DNA of 64,000 bases from Setophaga petechia (lineage: Eukaryota; Chordata; Aves; Passeriformes; Parulidae), in assembly GCA_024362935.1 (NCBI GenBank), contig JANCRA010000019.1:6940501-7004500 (forward strand). Reading direction: 5' to 3'. The notes under the pieces are model-generated. The model saw only the letters and a list, made by a program, of their open reading frames with translations. It searched no databases and was not told the DNA's origin. Each line of letters starts with the position of its first letter. The first letter of the stretch is position 1. The position numbers and the translations under genes are program-made. Of this stretch, positions 22,901 through 35,194 are shown piece by piece.

Positions 22901-25900
22901 GAATGACAGTAAGCACTCCTACGAAGGTTTAGGGCTATAATAATTTAAACCATAGCAATTTATCTTCTATCCGTGGAAGGGGGTTTGTATGGAAGGCAAG
23001 GAATGCCTACAACCAAGAAATGTTAAGTACTGTGCTTAATTTTATGCATTTGCCCTTTATGTTCTCTACAGTCTGTATTTTCTAGAAAGCCCTTTTTTAG
23101 GTAGCCTTCTATCTATGACAGTGTTTATGCCAGAGATGTATAATGAAATCATACCTAGAGACCTGTAACTGTTTTAGTGATAAGAGGCAGTTCAGGACTG
23201 TGTTTCTCTAGGAAAATTGCAGATTAAAATTGAGACTGAGGAGTAACATGTTTTCCCATGTTGCTGTGAAGAAAATAATTGCCCTTCAAACTTCTACAGT
23301 ATTCTCCAATTCATCTGGCTGATGAGGTAAAAAGATAGCCAGGATTTTTCTCACAACCTGTTTGCCTACAAGGAAGGCTATAGCTGAGCAGTTCCTTCTC
23401 CAAAGTTTCACTTTAGTCTGAATAGATTTAGGAATGGTTTAAGGGGAGCCATACCATCTTCATAAAAATCCCTGTTTCCTGGAGGCAAGGTAATGCCACA
23501 GGTTTTGGCTCATTGCTGCAAATGGGAATGAAATGCTGATCTTGTTATTTAACTTCCTGGTTAACCTGGTCTTTCATCAGAACTGCACCAGAGATTTTAA
23601 TTTTGGAAACAGTTTGCTGATCATATGGTATGCATGGAAGGAGCAAAGAACATTAGGTCAGTGACATGTAGAAGTAAGGAACATTAGGTCAGTGGTGGAC
23701 GTGTTTCTACTTTGATTTAAAGTGTCTTTAAGATGTTCAGAAATTTCCTTTATGTTCCAGTGGGATAAGAGATTGGATGCATGATGGAGCACTGGTGTTC
23801 AGCACATAACTCAGGAAGCTACAAGGGATGTGTTTTGAAGCATCAGCTGTTATTGTGCAGCTGGATGAAAGTGGTATCTAAAGATGTATTCTTCTTGTCT
23901 GATTTAGAAGCTGGTCTCAGGTTGGTGCTGACAAATCTGGAAGAAGGACTTCAAACATATATATACATATAAAATAGGTGCAAAAGGAGGAAAATGGGGA
24001 AAATGAGGATAGAACAGTGGATCTAGAGTTGTTAACAGGAATTTGGTTAACGAAGAAAACTCTAAGGTCTTCTTAAACTTAAAAAAGTGTCAATGGTACA
24101 CAGCTCCTAGGATGGTACTTGATCTGTTCAATGGCTGAATGGTGTCCCTAAGGAAAAAGGTGAAACATGGATACAGACCTGTCAAAAACCTGTGCAAGAA
24201 AAGAGAAGTGGAAACAACTGTGCAGGACTTGAATTATGTGAATTCATGACTGGAAACAGGGACTTGTGTGTTGTGTGCTACCAAGAAAAGAGAACTGAAA
24301 TTAGTGACATGCTGGTATTCTACTGAGTATAAGTGATGTGATAACTTGAAAAAGTGGGATGTGTGTGTTTAAAAAGTAATTTTTTAGAAGGTCTGGAAAG
24401 GTGGTTTACCTGGTCTAGCCTTGGGTTGCTGGAGTAGTGTTGTGGAAAGGGAAGGGTAGGAATTCCAGAAATTGGTGAAAATGTTATCCATTGGGGAATT
24501 TAAACTACTTGAATGCATACTGGAGAGGACAACACATTAGTAGCCATCATAGATGTTTTCATGTGGAGTCTTCATCAAGTATCTAATGTATTAGGATGTG
24601 TCACAGTGTTCTGTTTTTGATGGGGATAGTTTAGAACTTTTAGAATTTCTCAGTAAGGAATGAGGACACTATGGAAGACTGATAACACCTAATAATCTTC
24701 AACAGCATGATGACAGATAACTTAATTTTATGTTTTTTGGAGAAATAAAGTTGCTACGTGGTTTATTCTGTTTTCTTTTCCCCAAAAGAGCAAAATTTCA
24801 TAACTGAGGCAATTGGCTAGTAAGAGAAATTTGCTCCTGCAAATATATAAAGAAATTATAAATGTCTTTGACATTGATTATGCCAACACTGCAGGGAATC
24901 TGAACATCAAAAAAAAGAGAAAAAATTGTAGGATGTAGCTCTTAAACAAAGTGTGTGTTTGCAAAACCATTAGAAATCTCCAAATAATGTCTTGCCACAT
25001 TGTCTCCTTCTCAGTTGTTTGAGCACCACTGAGGCTCAGAGGTCAAGAGGTTTGAAGATAAAAGTGAGACTTTGCAAAACCAAGCTGTTCTGGACTTTAC
25101 AAAAAAAAAAAACAAATAGCAAAACACTCTTCAGCTATGTAATAGGGACAGGAAAAGGAAGAAAGCTGCTATTTTATGAGAAGGGATATTAAAGATAATC
25201 TAGATCAACTTGGTGATTTCCCTAATTTTTCAGTAAAGACAATTCTATTATCATAGTGGTAAAGGGAAGACAGATAGTGTATATGATGATAGTAAAACAG
25301 AAATAACCACAACTGCAGTGAAAGCAACAGTAAATTAGGTTTTCTTAGAAAAATCAAAGGGAATTAATAAGTTCAATTCCAGAATATTGAAAGAGCTGGT
25401 GAATTGCATCTGTGTTTTAAATCTGTTAGTATAAATGTGGTACCATAAGAGTGGAGAACAGCTACATATTTAGGAAGCTGAGAAATAAATTTTTCATCAA
25501 CTATCCATCTATGAGTAAGTGATTCTATAAGTGTCCTTTCCTTTAAAAACTTTTACAAAGACATTCAGTTAAAGGATGAGAGGGGAAGAAATAAAGTGTA
25601 GCAGGGTTTACTAAAGATTGGCACTGCCACACTGAGCAGGGAACTTTCCCAGTACTTTACTGAATTTTATAGGGAAAGGAAGTGTGCTGCATGTTTTCTG
25701 TCTGGCAAAGAAAATTTTGTAATGCATCCTGGAAGTTTCCAGTACAGCTGGGCAAGAAGTGGAATAGCAAGAGACTGTAGAGTATGAAAGGAACTAATTC
25801 ACTGGCAGGTGTGTTTAAATTCAACCAATGGAGCTGAATTATGAGGGGCACTGTGTGGCCACAGCCATGGCTTACTGAGTGACCCAAAGCTCATGACACA

Positions 25901-28465
25901 CTGACAGCTTATGTGCCTGCTGTTAGCCTCTTCCTTCTCAGCCTCTGATCCAGGAGACATATGTTTAAATCACTGCATTGCCATTCTGCCAGAATTTCCA
26001 AACTATAGCTCTTTTTGTTTTCAGAATTCTGAATTTTATATCAGATAGGAGTTTGCATTTCACAGCCTAGTCTGAGCATATCGGGATTTTGTTTATTCTC
26101 CAGGCATGATCTGAACAGATAAAAAAAATTGCTGGTAGAAATACAGTCAAAACTAATTGAGTCTTTCTAAAGTTTAATTTTGCTCCACAGAGATGTATTG
26201 TCACATGCTATGAAATCAGGGGGTTTAAAAACTTCAGAGTCAATGATTTAAGCTCCCGTTAAACATCTTCTCAAATAGGATTCCAGCTTGTATATTTGTG
26301 GCATACCCTGAGACCACAGTTAAACTGGAGCTTTCCATATGTTGTGGCATGCCAGAAAATCTTGCTTAAACTTTGCTATGACAATATATCCACAGGACCA
26401 AGTTCTTTCAAAAGGTAGAATATCCAGTTTAGATACCTAGTCTTGGTGAGAGTTTACTGGTTGCTCGTCCTCTGGGAGCATTCAAGTGTTTATTTCTGTG
26501 TCTGCAAAGTGATGGAAGAAATGCTGTCGCTGAAGATTGAGTAACTTTATGCCATTTAGATCCAGCATGTAGGGATAAACTACTCCAAACAAAAGCTAGC
26601 CTGGGTGTTTTACTTGACTGTGTGCCTTTGAAAGACTGTCTGCTTGGGGTTTCAGGGTACTTTCATGAGTTTCTGCAAACTGAAGTGCTTGTGAGTTTTG
26701 TGTGTGTAGAGTTTATAGTATCCTCAAATTAAAATGTGGAAATAACATCATGTTACTGTGGAAAAGTCTTTATTTTAATTTTAATTTCAATACTTTGAAG
26801 CATTCTTACATGCTGCTACAGAATAAGCATGACAGCCAGAGATTGACTAAACGAGAAAAAGAATGGTATTGCATCACTGGGCCAGAATATATATTCCTTG
26901 TCTACAACTGTATATGTCAAATATATGTGTTGAAGCACTTTGTTTAGACTGTGTTCTGTAGTGTTTGTTGACTGGTTCACACTAAAGTTTTTTTAACCTC
27001 AGATGTGGATGTGTCTCCTTTCCTTTGTGTTATGTAAATCTAGGTGCTAGGTGATTCAGAAACTGAGTAAATCTGAAAAAGATGCTTATGTCTGAGCCTA
27101 GAATGCCTTCTCTCTTGTTCAGAGTGCCACAGTCCTAAGAAATTAAGTACTACTTTACTGAGTGTCAAACCAGTTTAAAGCACAAAAGGTGAGTGGGCAC
27201 AATACCCTGCACGTTGGCCTGCAGACAGAGGCACCCCTGCTTTGGGCTCCACAGGAAATCCCTAGAGGCTTAATAATGTCTGTGACCCTTTTAACCAGCC
27301 TACTGCCTCCAATTCAGAAATTCACAAAGCATGTACTGTCTTAGTCAACCTAGGGAAAAAAAATATAAATATATATAGAATCAAGCCATTTAGTTGTATA
27401 GTAAGGTTACTAATAATAGTTGCAAAAGGGATTACTCAATCATTGAGAGCAGTAGAACAGTGGAACTTTTTTTATCCAAAGAGTTGGGATTTTTGTTTGA
27501 TGAATAATGCTTCAGCAGCCCCCACAGAGAGGAGATGTGTACAAAGCTCTGGTCCTGCAAGCACCATCTCACCTGTGCTAAGCAGACACATAAGCAGATG
27601 AAGAATCTGGCCTGTGCTTAATGAACTCAGACAAATTCAGCAAATTCAGTCACATGAGTGAGACAGAGAAATAGATTACTAAAAAAATCAAGTATTAAGT
27701 GTGTGCAATGTGAAAAAAAGTTGGGGCTTACATTACTTCTTTTTCTGTTTTTTTTTTTTTTTTTTCCTTTTAAGGAAAGTAGCTATCATTCATTCAGATA
27801 CAGCAAAATATTGTTAGGCCAAAAGACTTGGACTCATGAGTAGACATGAGGCACCTTGGGTGGCAGGTTAGTTTGCCCTGCTAAACCATCCAGACTTGTA
27901 TAGTATGCTGATACTCCAAATTTATATATTTCTTGATCTTAAAACTAACTTAAAAACTTTTAGAAGTCAACAAAACTTATTCCAGTTGTGCTTTATACTA
28001 GTGAAATTTTTGCTGAAAACAGGACACATTTCAATAGTGAGATTAGCTAGACTGTGAAATATCACCCCTCAGGGAAGTCGTAGGAGACCAGTTGCACGGA
28101 TCATTTAAATGCAATTAGAAAAACCAGCAGAGGATGGAGCCAGGCAATTCCCCCTCCCCGCCCTCCTTTGCTTCCTCCCCAAATAAGTTTGAAAAATGTC
28201 ATTTGGGGAAATATAATGGAGTCAGGTTGAATTTAGCAAGTAGTTTTGGCTGAGAAGGAACAAATTTAAAGGTCTTTTATTCCAGTAATTTTGTGAAAAT
28301 GCCTGCACATTAGGGAGGAAAGTCTCATGCTAAAAATGCAACTTGTCATTTTGAAATTTAGTGTTTTCATTTATGAAATGGGTCCTACTTGTTCCAGGTT
28401 GATGCAAGAGTACATAATTATATTTTTCTTTTCCTGTTTCTTTCCTTCCCCAACATGAGATTTTA

Positions 28466-28470
<5 letters not shown>
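16988..28470. other. Intronic stretch, nothing recognised
   Basis: About 11.5 kb of AT-rich sequence without a recognisable exon, CR1, LTR or RNA gene. It includes a T-rich tract at about 27749-27766. Only short open frames are present, many of them lacking an ATG start. Confidence 0.5.
23648..23694. repeat. Short direct repeat, 16 bp, period 31
   Basis: GAACATTAGGTCAGTG occurs at 23648-23663 and 23679-23694. The intervening 15 bases are only loosely related to the flanks. This is likely a small local duplication. Confidence 0.85.

Positions 28471-28502
<32 letters not shown>
28471..28502. repeat. Poly(T) tract, 32 T
   Basis: An uninterrupted run of 32 T after TTTTAATTAA. It could be an antisense poly(A) tail, but no retroposed gene body was recognised on either side. 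Confidence 0.95.
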
Positions 28503-28503
<1 letters not shown>

Positions 28504-31500
28504 TTATCTTATACAGACAATGAATCTGTTATTTGCACAGTTCTAGAAAGTATAATGAAAAGTCAGTTTCAGGCTGATAGAAGGACAGACTTTATGTCTT
28601 TTCCTGGGAGATCTCTTTGGTTTAGAGCCTGTGATTTACAGGTTGAGTTGGCTGTCTCAGCTTAAGTAATGCCTTTAGTAGCTTTCAAGTTTGATTTTTC
28701 TGAAAATCTGGTGATGTGTATCAACAACTTCAGTTTCAGTATGAGGTACATTTTTGCATTCCTTCTCAGAGTTAGGGTTTAAATATCTGAAATTTGGTGC
28801 TAAAAGCTAAAGTAGTTCTAAATAGAAGTAAAACTGTGGTACACCAAGAGGGTTTTTAGTGGTTCTTAAATCTTAGATTGCTTTTCTGAGCAGGGAGGAA
28901 TTTTACCCACTGAGCCCTGGAAGGTTTTCTCCCATGCATCTTCCATTGTATGGATATCAAATTCTCTGACAGATGGGGAAAAAATTGAAACCAGTGAGGC
29001 TTCATAAAAATAAGAATTTTGGGAGTTGCTGGGACTAACAGTGCAATATTTAGCAATCTATTGTGAAGGAGCAGATGTATAATTTGATATACATAACTTC
29101 ATTAATCATATTTCTTTCTTAAATGGTGATTAAAAAGAAGTGCTTAGAAATGAAAGTTTTGTAGAAAAGCTCGGTTTTGTCTCATTACTTCAGAAAGGTG
29201 GTGGTTTCCTCCCTCTGTTGCTGTCTCTTGTTAATTAGGGATGTAGAGATGGATGTGTAGAATTAGGTTGCACATAATCTCATCTGAATATTTAATCATA
29301 AATGATTAAGATGAAGATTTATAGCACAGATTTTGACATGCTGGCTGATAAAGCAAGGTTAATAGAGCTATATTCTCCCCAGTTATGGATTGTCTAGGAA
29401 AGCAGGCAAGACAATAGTGTCTACATACATTAGAGGGCAACAAGAACTCCAGGAATGTTCTTTCCCTTCTTTATTTTTAGAAAAAAAAAAAATTGCTGTT
29501 TGTCTGATGTAATAATAAAAGTTCCATGAAAGAAAAATTAAGCAGAAAAAAAGCAAAATTGAAAGGAAAATTATTTGAATGAATAAAACATAAGGCTGTG
29601 GATTTTAATAAAAGGATAAAAGCAGATCTGTTTGAAAACTCTAGATGTTATTTGATGGAATAATTTGCTAATGTGATACAGTATGATCAAGGTCACATAT
29701 TTTCCTATTCTGTCTGGTTGTACTTTTTTGGATTGAAGATTACTGAGTTGCATGTTCCACCTGCTCTGTAGAGTATAAGACCATTGATGTCTCCAGCACC
29801 GCATGGGTTGGGTATGGTTGCATGCATTTGCTACACAAACAAATGAAAAGTTATTAGGAAGTGCAGTAGTAACATAATTATTAGTACATTATTCATACAA
29901 TATATTCTCTTGTAATCTCCCTAACAATAAAGTATAATTGATTAACTATAACACTGCTCTGGAGGACCTGAACTATCATTAGATAATACTTGATTTGCTG
30001 GAGGAAGAACTGAGATAAGTAAAAATATGCCACCAATTAAAAAACGAAAAAAAAGGAAAAAGGCAGGTACCATGGAAATTGAGCATCTAGCTCCAAAATT
30101 CAATCTGAAACTCAATTCAGACACTATCTCTCTAGAAATGTTGTCTCTGAGAACATTGTGGGCATCTTATTCTAAACTACACTTTTATGACTAAAAAAAG
30201 AAAAAAAAAGGATGTGTAGAAATATCTCAGCATTTACAAAGCTGGTCAGCTTGTTCTGGGTCACTCCAGCCCTGCCAGGGATCTAGAAATTAAGAAGTGT
30301 TCCGCACATCTGTTGTGAGGATGCAGTGAGACAGAGAGTCTGCACGGTTGCCAGTGGATATTTCTGGGATCAAAACCTCTGAAATCATGAGCTCAGGTGT
30401 TGTTTCACGTTGTGTGGTACTTTGTGCAGGTGTAGCACCTGCCACTGATCACCTCATGGTTGTCTCAGAGTGGGGCTTAGGACAGGGTACCCACAAGTAC
30501 CAGCCTTGGCAAAGTATACTGCCACTCACATCAATGAGAATTTTTATCAGAGCCTTTAAAATAAGATCTAGGAGATTGACATTTTTTAAAATCTGTGGTA
30601 TGGGAATTCACAAAGACTGAAATTATCCAAGGAAACCTAATCTTACATTCAGCTTGGAGGAGGCAGCCTCCCCCAGGAGGGGAGTTGATGGCAGAAGACT
30701 GGTTATAGCTGCTTGGAGCTTTGAATTATCACCCTGGAAGATCCCATCTTCTCTGCTGCCTGTAGGAGGAACCTAGGGAGCATGGAAAAAGTCAGGCACT
30801 GTAAATATCTCCCCAAGTGGCTTTCCCTGCTGTCTCCCTCACTTGTGTATTTCTAGCCCTGGGCTGTAGTTGCTGTCCCTTTCTTGCATTTCCTGACATT
30901 CCTCCTGCCTAGCCCTATCATTCTTGTACCCTGTTACCAGATTAAAGGTGGTAGTGTTACTTTTCCTGTTCACAAATGCCTTCTGTGTAACATTGATCCA
31001 ACTCTGGTCGTCATATCCTGTGATATTGATGATGCAATTTGTGTGGAGGATGGAAAGACAGCTGTTCTGTGCCATAGGTAGCTGTCCTTTTTCATTTTGT
31101 AGGGCATGGAGAGGTTTTTTTTGCCAGACTTAAAAACTTACAGCAGTAAATGAGCTGTTTAAGCCTTTTTGTAAAACCCATTGTTCTCTCTCTGTAAAGT
31201 CAAAAGAATTGACATATCTCATTAGTCTGTTAAGCAGTACAAAGATAAATGCTTTATATATGAGAATGAATACAGATGATGATACCAGTTATGTGGTAGG
31301 CTTCATAAATGTAAACTATAGTGTCTATAAAGAGCTTTTACTTATAAACTCTCATGATATTTTGGTTTGTTTTTTTTTTTTAATTTTCATAGATAATTTA
31401 TTTTTCTAAGTAAATGAATACTAATATTAAGTGGTCACAGTTAAAAAAAAATTACAATAAACCACAAATATTTTCTGTTCTTGTTAAGCAAAAACATATT

Positions 31501-33599
31501 TAACTCCTGTTTTGCTTCCTTCCTAAACAGTTGGATATTTTGATATAATAGGGGTTTTAATGACTGTAAACAAGATAGGAGATGTCTGAAGTCTCATAGG
31601 CAAGTTGTGAGTTGTGATCATTGTTGCTTACTGACTACAAATTAATTATGAAGGTAAACCATACTAAAATGTTTGAGGTTTCTTTCTGTATTTTGTTCAA
31701 CTGGATAGTTATCTACTCATGCAAAATGAAGTTTGATACACAAACAAAATCTTGGTATTTTTTTCTCAAGTATATATAGATGTCTGTAAGGCAGAAAATG
31801 TGCTGTCAGCTCCCAGTTAATTTGAAAATCAGCCCTTCTCAGCAAATTCTGCTCCCTTATGTATTTGTAACATTTACCTCCCAAGTCTTGCCTTAGAACA
31901 TGTTTCTATGGGTAATTACACTAAGTAGCCCCATTTGAAAGCCTGCTGAGCAGGGCTGAGCCTTTAACCTGTAAACTTTGTCAGGCAGAGACCATAACTA
32001 AAGTGCTTATAAAATTTGTAACTTGGCAATGATGGATAATATGCCTGGAATCATAAAATAATAGCAGAAGGTAATGAGGGGATTTCCCAGAAATTAACAT
32101 AATCAAGTAGGCTATCTGTGCTCCTGATGATAGAGATGCCTTCTTTTTTCAGTCAGAACATTGTTTTGCATGGGAATTGTGTGATGTCAGGTAAAGGGAC
32201 AGCATATCCTAATGATTGGCTGCTTTACCCAGTGTATCAGCAGGACTAATAAAAGACATTTCCTACTCCTACAAGGCTTTGTGCCTTTTATCATGAAGCC
32301 ATCATGCCTCCAGCAGCACTACCAAAAGACAATCTGAGAGAGATTTGTGTTGCATGCTTGGGAGTTAGTTACAGATTGAGCTGACAGCACTGACACAAGC
32401 CAGGGGTGAAGGTACTGAGGGTAGGCAGAGGTGAATGGTCAGTGTGTTAAGATATGGTTCCTGTAGCAGTCCTTCCTATGCAATTCCTGAAGGGCAGGTG
32501 TAATAAATTCAGATGAGAGAGATGATGTTTTGTATGCACAACACTATATCCATAAGAGAAAAGTAAACACTTTTTTTTTTTTCTGAGTTCACAAAACTGC
32601 AGACAAGTGACAGCATGATTTAGTAAAAAATAGATAAATAAATTGTTCATCTGTGTTGCCAATGGTAAAAGAGCAGATGTGGAAGATTTTCCTGAAAGAA
32701 CTTTCTATTCATATGCTGAAGTCAGGAAGAGCATAATTAGAAGTTAACTAAAAATAAGAGCCAGTTTTCTTATTGACAGCTGTCAACAAGCATCTGTACA
32801 GCAAAAAATATTTGACCCCAACATGTACTTCTAAAATTGTTAGCTTCTAAATTTGTTCAGATGGGTCATGATGTTGTTGGTTCTTTTGCTGCTAAAAAGT
32901 GACAGTAACAATTACATTTCCATTTTGAAGCATTTTTGAATTTCTGTTGCAGTACTTAGAAACTTAAAATCTTTACTGGTACTATTGGCAGGAAAATTAC
33001 TTATTCAAAGCCATTCTGCTAAATGGAGTAAAATTTCCTAATAGCTTTTGATTAAAATAGTATTTTTAAAATTTTATCAATTCTTTAAATATTTTCTGCA
33101 AGTGCTTAATTGCATTACTTCGACTTGAATGCTGTCAGTGCAAAATTTCTCTTTAAGGAACACTTGAATTCTGCCAAGAGGCAACACCCCTTCTGTTCTA
33201 GACAGCAAGGTAAATAATAGATTTTTTCCTTTTTAAGATATCTATCCAGGAAAAAAAAAAAGCCCATATTCATCTGTATCCTTGCAAGTACACACAGAAC
33301 TTCCCTAGTTGATTGTCCTAAGAGAGAGCATAAGCAGAAGGATTAATGCACAGACCTACATAGGGTAATAATTAACCATGTTCAGATCCATTGTTTCTCA
33401 CTATTTTTACAGCTCTCTTTCTGGTGCTGTGTGATGGCTTGAATTGCAGACAGTTACAAATGTTGTGCCTTAACACTTGGACTAGTTCCATTTTCCACCA
33501 CTGGTATCTTGAAGCCTAACAGCAGTTTTCCTGCAGTAATGGCTGAAAGGACAAGAGTTGCTTAATGAGTACGTATCACTTCAGTTGATGGAAATTGAG
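28503..33599. other. Intronic stretch, nothing recognised
   Basis: AT-rich intronic sequence with short T-rich and A-rich runs (for example about 31371-31383). No exon, RNA gene or repeat family was recognised. Confidence 0.5.
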
Positions 33600-34018
33600 A
33601 AGTTTCCCTACGAACCCCATTGATCCTGCCTGCTGTGTGTGAGGAGGCATGGTGTGCCCAGAATGGTGTGCTTTGTGGCCCTTGGGACCATCAAGCTGCA
33701 CGACCCTGCCCATAGTCCTTCCTCCTGCTGTTTTGGTATAAACCCTCATTGGGACCTGCCTTGAAGGACAAATAAACTCTTACGAAAATCATCTCTGCTG
33801 GTGGCTTGCTGGAGAGCCTGTGGGACCTGCATGTTTGTGAAGATCACTAAATCCCCCTGTAACAAAATCTTTTCAGACCATTTGCTGTCAGTCAAGGAGA
33901 TCAATTGCTCCAGCCTGTGCTGGCAGCCCGGTGCTGTTACTGGTGAGCTCTGCCTGGAACGACCCTCATGGAGGCAGGTGGGGAGCATGGACCCCCAGCA
34001 GTACAGGGAAACATAACA
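33600..34018 (+). mobile_element. Possible LTR of an endogenous retrovirus
   Basis: This is a more GC-rich block than its surroundings. GGTATAAACC (TATA-like, TATAAA at 33737-33742) is followed 28 bases later by AATAAA at 33771-33776. The stretch after that has the character of an R/U5 region. That TATA-polyadenylation spacing is typical of retroviral LTRs. Boundaries are uncertain and no target-site duplication was found. No gag, pol or env sequence adjoins it. It could instead be a chance combination in unique sequence. Confidence 0.35.
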
Positions 34019-34354
34019 GGACAAAGAGCATGGCAGATTAAATAAACAGTCAAGAATGGGGGCAAGGAAAATAATTTAAATCTTATCTAGATCTGTGAAT
34101 GATATGGGTTTCCATCAATGCCAATAATAAACAGATTAATTTCATCTGAAGTTAATTCCAGGAGGCTTTAAGTATAATGTTTCAATGAAAATGTTTATCA
34201 AATTACTTCTTTTGTTTTAACTCATTGAGCTTAACACTTCATAAATGACAGAAATCAAATGAGGGTAGCTTTCTGTCATGAATTTTAATTGTATCACTGC
34301 TCCATAGTTTATTTTTAAATTCTGAGGATCCTGGCCCAAGTCCAGCATCACAGC

Positions 34355-34640
34355 TAGTGTGCACTGGAACCCTCCAAAAAGGTAATCCAAATTAAATAGA
34401 AGTGTGAATCCACAGTGGATTAATTAAATGACATTAAACTCTCATGTGGATACTATGAATCAGAATTAAAAGTGTCTTGAATCAATTTAACTTAATTTCC
34501 AGAGAAAATGAGTTAATTAAGTGTGCTGCAATTTTCAACCAAAGTGTCTACACAGACGTTTAATATGTTTTGACTAATCCACTTTAAAATTTAATTCAGT
34601 TAACTTTCCTGAATGACCCTTGCACTGACAAACCTTTGAT
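34355..34640. repeat. Imperfect long inverted repeat, MITE-like
   Basis: Bases 34414-34453 and the reverse complement of 34544-34583 agree at about 28 of 40 positions, sharing AGTGGATTA and ATTAAAC in register. Weaker mirror similarity appears to continue outward to about 34355 and 34640. The central 90 bases are AT-rich. The overall shape suggests a non-autonomous DNA transposon or an ancient hairpin-forming repeat. The family is unidentified. Confidence 0.5.
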
Positions 34641-35146
34641 AACTTGATAAGAAGTTAAAGAAAGGCTAATGCTCAAAAAAATATTATTGCAACTAGTAGT
34701 TGAGACTTGATATTTGTATTGGAATCTTTGTCCAATCAAGAAGCAGCTTTATTTCTTCTGTGAGAAATTGTTCTTCATTAATATGTTTCATCCTGTCAAA
34801 GAAAAGGAAAATAATTTGCAGCTCCAGAAGTGAAGTACAACATGATGGTATACTTGGTTTTGCCACAGGAGGTTGCTGCATATGATTTGTTTTGGCATAT
34901 CAGAGCAGGGAGATACCAAGTATTTCTGGTACTGCAAGAACAGAATAACAACATTTCTGAAATAGTGAGGAGGATAGAGAAGTTCAGTTAACATTTTTTT
35001 TATTTTGGAAAGAAATAACAGACCACCATGGACCTAATCTGCTCCTGATAATAAGCTGGAAGGGAATCATTGAGATGAGGATATCAAGAGGAGAATACTG
35101 CAATGGTAAAAAGAATAAGCAAATTATTCAGTAGCTTTCCATGATC

Positions 35147-35194
35147 AAATTGTGGTTTAGGAGGGGTTACAAATTGTGATTTAGGAGGGGTTAC
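35147..35194. repeat. 24-bp tandem duplication
   Basis: Two adjacent copies, 35147-35170 and 35171-35194, share TTTAGGAGGGGTTAC and differ at a single position (TGTGGTTT versus TGTGATTT). Confidence 0.93.
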
